A stretch of 9,135 nt of DNA from positions 1 through 9,135 of the forward strand of contig CAZNDI010000044.1 in NCBI GenBank assembly GCA_964571805.1, read 5' to 3'. The DNA comes from JAUHWS01 sp964571805 (GTDB lineage Bacteria; Patescibacteriota; Gracilibacteria; UM-FILTER-43-11). The notes beneath the pieces were generated by a model that made no database searches, had not been told where the DNA came from, and saw only the letters and a list, made by a program, of their open reading frames with translations. Of this stretch, positions 7,827 to 9,135 are shown piece by piece. The translations under genes and the position numbers were made by a program. Position 1 is the stretch's first letter; each line of letters opens with the position of its first letter.

Positions 7827-8516
7827 TTAATCCCGACTGCTTCCCATTAGACGAAGCAAGAAGAGGAAAAGGTTGATGAAATCAAGGTAGAGAGATAAAG
7901 CACCCAGAATAGCCAAGCTGGCAGGACCTCCGGAAAGAGCCATTTCTTTTAATTTTTGATGGTCATAAGCGGCCAAACCAGCGAAAACAACAATCCCTCC
8001 AAACGTGGTCACCCATTGAATCATGGGACTAGCGAGCCATAAATTGACAACAGAAGCAATGATGATACCTACCAAAGCCATGAAAAGGAAACTTCCAAAG
8101 CCAGTGAGGTCGCGTTTAGTGGTGTAGCCATACAAACTCGTGGCCGCGTACATGGCGGTGGTCACCAAGAAAGTTTGAAAAATTGAAGCCGTGCTATACA
8201 TCGAAAAGATGAAGGAAAGGGTCACGCCATTGAGGGCGGCATAGAACAAGAAGGTACCAATGGCCGCTCCATAGGACATTTTGTGCGCTCGGGCAGAGAT
8301 ATACCAAACAAAACCAATTTCAACAGCGAATAAAACCCAAATCACCATGGGTCTAAGGGCAAGAAAGTCAGCGAGGGCTGCATTTTGTGAAACAAACCAA
8401 GCCACAAGCGTGGTGAGCCCCATGGCCACAGTCATCCATTTGTAAACGTTGGCAAAATAAGCGCTGATGGCAGTATCTTGGGTCATTTGGCCCGAATAGG
8501 TGTTCATGTTGTCCAT
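7827..8516 (-). CDS. Bax inhibitor-1 (BI-1/YbhL/YetJ) family membrane protein
   Basis: An integral membrane protein with seven predicted helices at about 27-45, 56-74, 85-105, 110-130, 142-160, 167-184 and 199-222. Family signatures are NGVTLS (96-101), LYGYTTKRDLTGFGSFLFM (128-146) and AYDHQKLK (183-190). D185 and D212 are probably the two acidic residues that form the pH-sensing pair controlling calcium leak in the studied homologue YetJ. Bacterial members are linked to ion leak and membrane stress, with no agreed universal role. At 229 residues the length is typical. Either Met1 or Met4 could be the start; neither has a Shine-Dalgarno, and Met1 is chosen as the longer form. It is the first gene of the leftward unit, upstream of the C39-like lipoprotein. 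Confidence 0.93.
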   Translation of the reverse strand: MDNMNTYSGQMTQDTAISAYFANVYKWMTVAMGLTTLVAWFVSQNAALADFLALRPMVIWVLFAVEIGFVWYISARAHKMSYGAAIGTFLFYAALNGVTLSFIFSMYSTASIFQTFLVTTAMYAATSLYGYTTKRDLTGFGSFLFMALVGIIIASVVNLWLASPMIQWVTTFGGIVVFAGLAAYDHQKLKEMALSGGPASLAILGALSLYLDFINLFLFLLRLMGSSRD

Positions 8517-8553
8517 CTTAAAATTAATGATTAATTAATAGGTAGATTAATTT

Positions 8554-8582
8554 TACATATTTTTAGCTTAAACGCAAGTCAA
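8554..8582 (-). promoter_or_regulatory. Weak candidate promoter for the BI-1 family gene
   Basis: On the minus strand a good -35, TTGACT (complement of 8577-8582), is followed after 17 bases by TATGTA (8554-8559), a poor -10. A better -10, TAAAAT (8550-8555), overlaps it but would give a 21-base spacer. The region between here and the gene start is very AT-rich. The position fits the start of the leftward unit, but the boxes are uncertain. Confidence 0.35.
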
Positions 8583-8583
8583 A

Positions 8584-8597
8584 CCTCTAGCCAGAGG
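8584..8597. repeat. Short inverted repeat between divergent promoters
   Basis: CCTCT-AGCC-AGAGG forms a perfect 5-bp stem with a 4-base loop. It abuts the candidate BI-1 -35 box and lies 13 bases before the tRNA-Glu -35 box. It could be an operator for either direction or chance. Confidence 0.35.
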
Positions 8598-8610
8598 CGG
8601 GAACACCAGT

Positions 8611-8638
8611 TTGACATTTCTCGATTCCTCGATATAAT
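8611..8638 (+). promoter_or_regulatory. Consensus sigma-70 promoter for tRNA-Glu
   Basis: A perfect -35, TTGACA (8611-8616), and a perfect -10, TATAAT (8633-8638), with a 16-base spacer. A start near 8645 would give a leader of about 100 nt before the mature tRNA at 8748. A full-consensus promoter is what one expects for a stable RNA gene. Confidence 0.82.
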
Positions 8639-8671
8639 TTCCCTGCTAAGTTCCGTTAATTTCGTATTGTA

Positions 8672-8734
8672 GGCCGAATTGTGGAGCGAATTGTAGTAGC
8701 CACCATACGGCCAACAATTCGGTCCACCATCCGT
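8672..8734 (+). repeat. Competing inverted and direct repeats in the tRNA leader
   Basis: CCGAATTGT (8674-8682) is the exact reverse complement of ACAATTCGG (8714-8722), and G-T and G-C pairs extend the stem to 11. A second CGAATTGT at 8687-8694 could pair with the same right arm, so two folds compete. CCACCATACGG (8700-8710) recurs as CCACCATCCGT (8724-8734). This lies between the promoter and the tRNA, so it would be in the precursor RNA; a processing signal, a small RNA or a decayed repeat are all possible. Confidence 0.55.
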
Positions 8735-8747
8735 AATGTGAGTTTAC

Positions 8748-8822
8748 GGCGCCATCGTCTAGTGGTTAGGACATCAGGTTTTCATCCTGAAAAGGGGGGT
8801 TCAATTCCCCCTGGCGCTACCA
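8748..8822 (+). tRNA. tRNA-Glu (anticodon UUC)
   Basis: A complete cloverleaf. The acceptor stem GGCGCCA (8748-8754) pairs with TGGCGCT (8812-8818), including one G-U at the top. The D arm is GTCT/GGAC (8757-8760, 8769-8772) with loop AGTGGTTA. The anticodon stem is TCAGG/CCTGA (8774-8778, 8786-8790) with loop TTTTCAT, placing UUC at 8781-8783. The T arm is GGGGG/CCCCC around TTCAATT (8795-8811). The variable loop is 4 bases. The discriminator is A8819 and CCA (8820-8822) is encoded in the DNA. It reads GAA and, by wobble, GAG. The perfect promoter upstream fits a stable RNA gene. No T-run terminator follows directly. Confidence 0.97.
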
Positions 8823-8849
8823 CCCATCAATGAACTCCGGCTTACGAAT

Positions 8850-8869
8850 CAATCTCTTGATCGAGATTG
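8850..8869 (+). repeat. Perfect hairpin 28 bases after tRNA-Glu
   Basis: CAATCTC and GAGATTG form a 7-bp stem around the loop TTGATC. It is placed where a terminator might be expected, but the following bases (CTTCTTCAGC) give only a weak pyrimidine tract. It could be a processing or 3' stabilising structure. Confidence 0.45.
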
Positions 8870-8926
8870 CTTCTTCAGCCTACGTTCATTTCTGGGTCCC
8901 TCCCCAAAAATTTCTACGTTCGTCTG

Positions 8927-8945
8927 GTTTTGCTTGCGGCAAAAC
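8927..8945 (+). repeat. Perfect hairpin GTTTTGC/GCAAAAC
   Basis: A 7-bp stem with the five-base loop TTGCG. No T-run follows on the plus strand; on the minus strand the stem is likewise not followed by a T-rich tail. Function unknown. Confidence 0.45.
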
Positions 8946-8960
8946 ATTGACTCTCTTCGA

Positions 8961-9046
8961 CAATTTTCGGGGGCCCCTGAATCGCAGGGTCCCGGGTTGA
9001 ATTGCGTCAGTTTGTGACTGGGCCCCTTGAATCGCAGGGGGAGTCA
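8961..9046 (+). repeat. Two tandem hairpins with the same apical sequence
   Basis: The first copy (8971-8989) and second (9020-9039) share GGGCCCC(T)TGAATCGCAGGG with a one-base length difference. In both, CCCT or CCCCT pairs with AGGG(G) around a loop containing GAATCGC. The outer arms differ in sequence yet each can pair: CAATT (8961-8965) with AATTG (9000-9004), and TGACT (9015-9019) with AGTCA (9042-9046). That suggests two RNA hairpins of similar shape about 50 nt apart. The role is unknown. Confidence 0.55.
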
Positions 9047-9135
9047 GTTAGTTTAGTTTGTCGGGTTTGGTTCGCCCATGGGGCTTACTTTGATAAGTTT
9101 ATGGGAGATTGAGTTTAATTCCCCTCTTGATAAAG

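Larger units (their letters stand above)
8823..9135. other. Stretch without a recognised gene, rich in hairpins
   Basis: From the end of tRNA-Glu to the window edge there is no convincing coding frame and no second tRNA. It holds two perfect 7-bp stems (8850-8869, 8927-8945), a direct repeat CTACGTTC at 8880-8887 and 8914-8921, and a GC-rich pair of similar hairpins (8961-9046) in otherwise AT-leaning sequence. No hairpin is followed by a T-tract, so the end of the tRNA transcript is not defined. It may be a structured RNA or decayed sequence. Confidence 0.6.

Noticed and set aside
8971..9039. CRISPR-like direct repeats
   Set aside because: Only two copies, differing by an insertion, and no cas genes in the window.
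8981..9113. Frame open for about 44 codons across the second hairpin, ending TGA
   Set aside because: It overlaps the structured repeat, has no good start, and no domain is recognisable; hairpin sequence explains it better.
9078..9135. Open frame starting ATG at 9078 and running off the window
   Set aside because: Only 19 codons, no ribosome site and no recognisable sequence; cannot be judged without the next bases.
8823..9135. tmRNA, RNase P RNA, 6S RNA or a second tRNA after tRNA-Glu
   Set aside because: None of the conserved cores or a cloverleaf could be found; T-arm-like bits such as TTTAATTCCCC near 9114 lack partners.

Overview
The window is bacterial, with compact gene packing and about 45% GC. 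Three genes read rightward, three read leftward, and a tRNA-Glu sits near the right end. An S-layer-homology protein with a cysteine-rich tail, a Cys-paired M23 peptidase and the absence of visible Shine-Dalgarno sequences would fit a candidate-phylum (CPR/Patescibacteria) lineage such as Peregrinibacteria or a relative. This placement is an inference; no phylogenetic marker is present. All genes read cleanly in the standard code.

Left half (1-5555, + strand): an envelope cluster. It starts with the 3' part of an SLH-domain protein. A 184-bp spacer follows, carrying GAGCGNN heptad repeats and an inverted copy. Next is a single-pass membrane protein with two diverged copies of one Cys-paired domain, and 14 bp later a secreted M23 metallopeptidase with four tandem Cys-paired IPT/TIG-like repeats. 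All three are predicted to act outside the cytoplasmic membrane, so a shared role in anchoring or remodelling the cell wall or S-layer is plausible. The C-terminal domain of the second protein lies in DNA much more AT-rich than its surroundings.

Middle and right (5573-8516, - strand): an RhlE-type DEAD-box RNA helicase converges on the peptidase gene with a 17-bp gap. Upstream of it lie a C39-like cysteine peptidase lipoprotein and a Bax-inhibitor-1 family membrane protein, which probably form a transcription unit (BI-1 first). Two promoter-like elements pointing in opposite directions share one palindromic TTGCAA box between the helicase and lipoprotein genes.

Right end (8517-9135): divergent promoters, including a perfect TTGACA-16-TATAAT on the + strand, then a roughly 100-nt leader with competing inverted repeats, and tRNA-Glu(UUC) with encoded CCA. 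The last 313 bases hold no convincing gene but contain several strong hairpins, two of which are tandem and share the same apical sequence. The tRNA leader and this downstream stretch are the least explained parts of the window.
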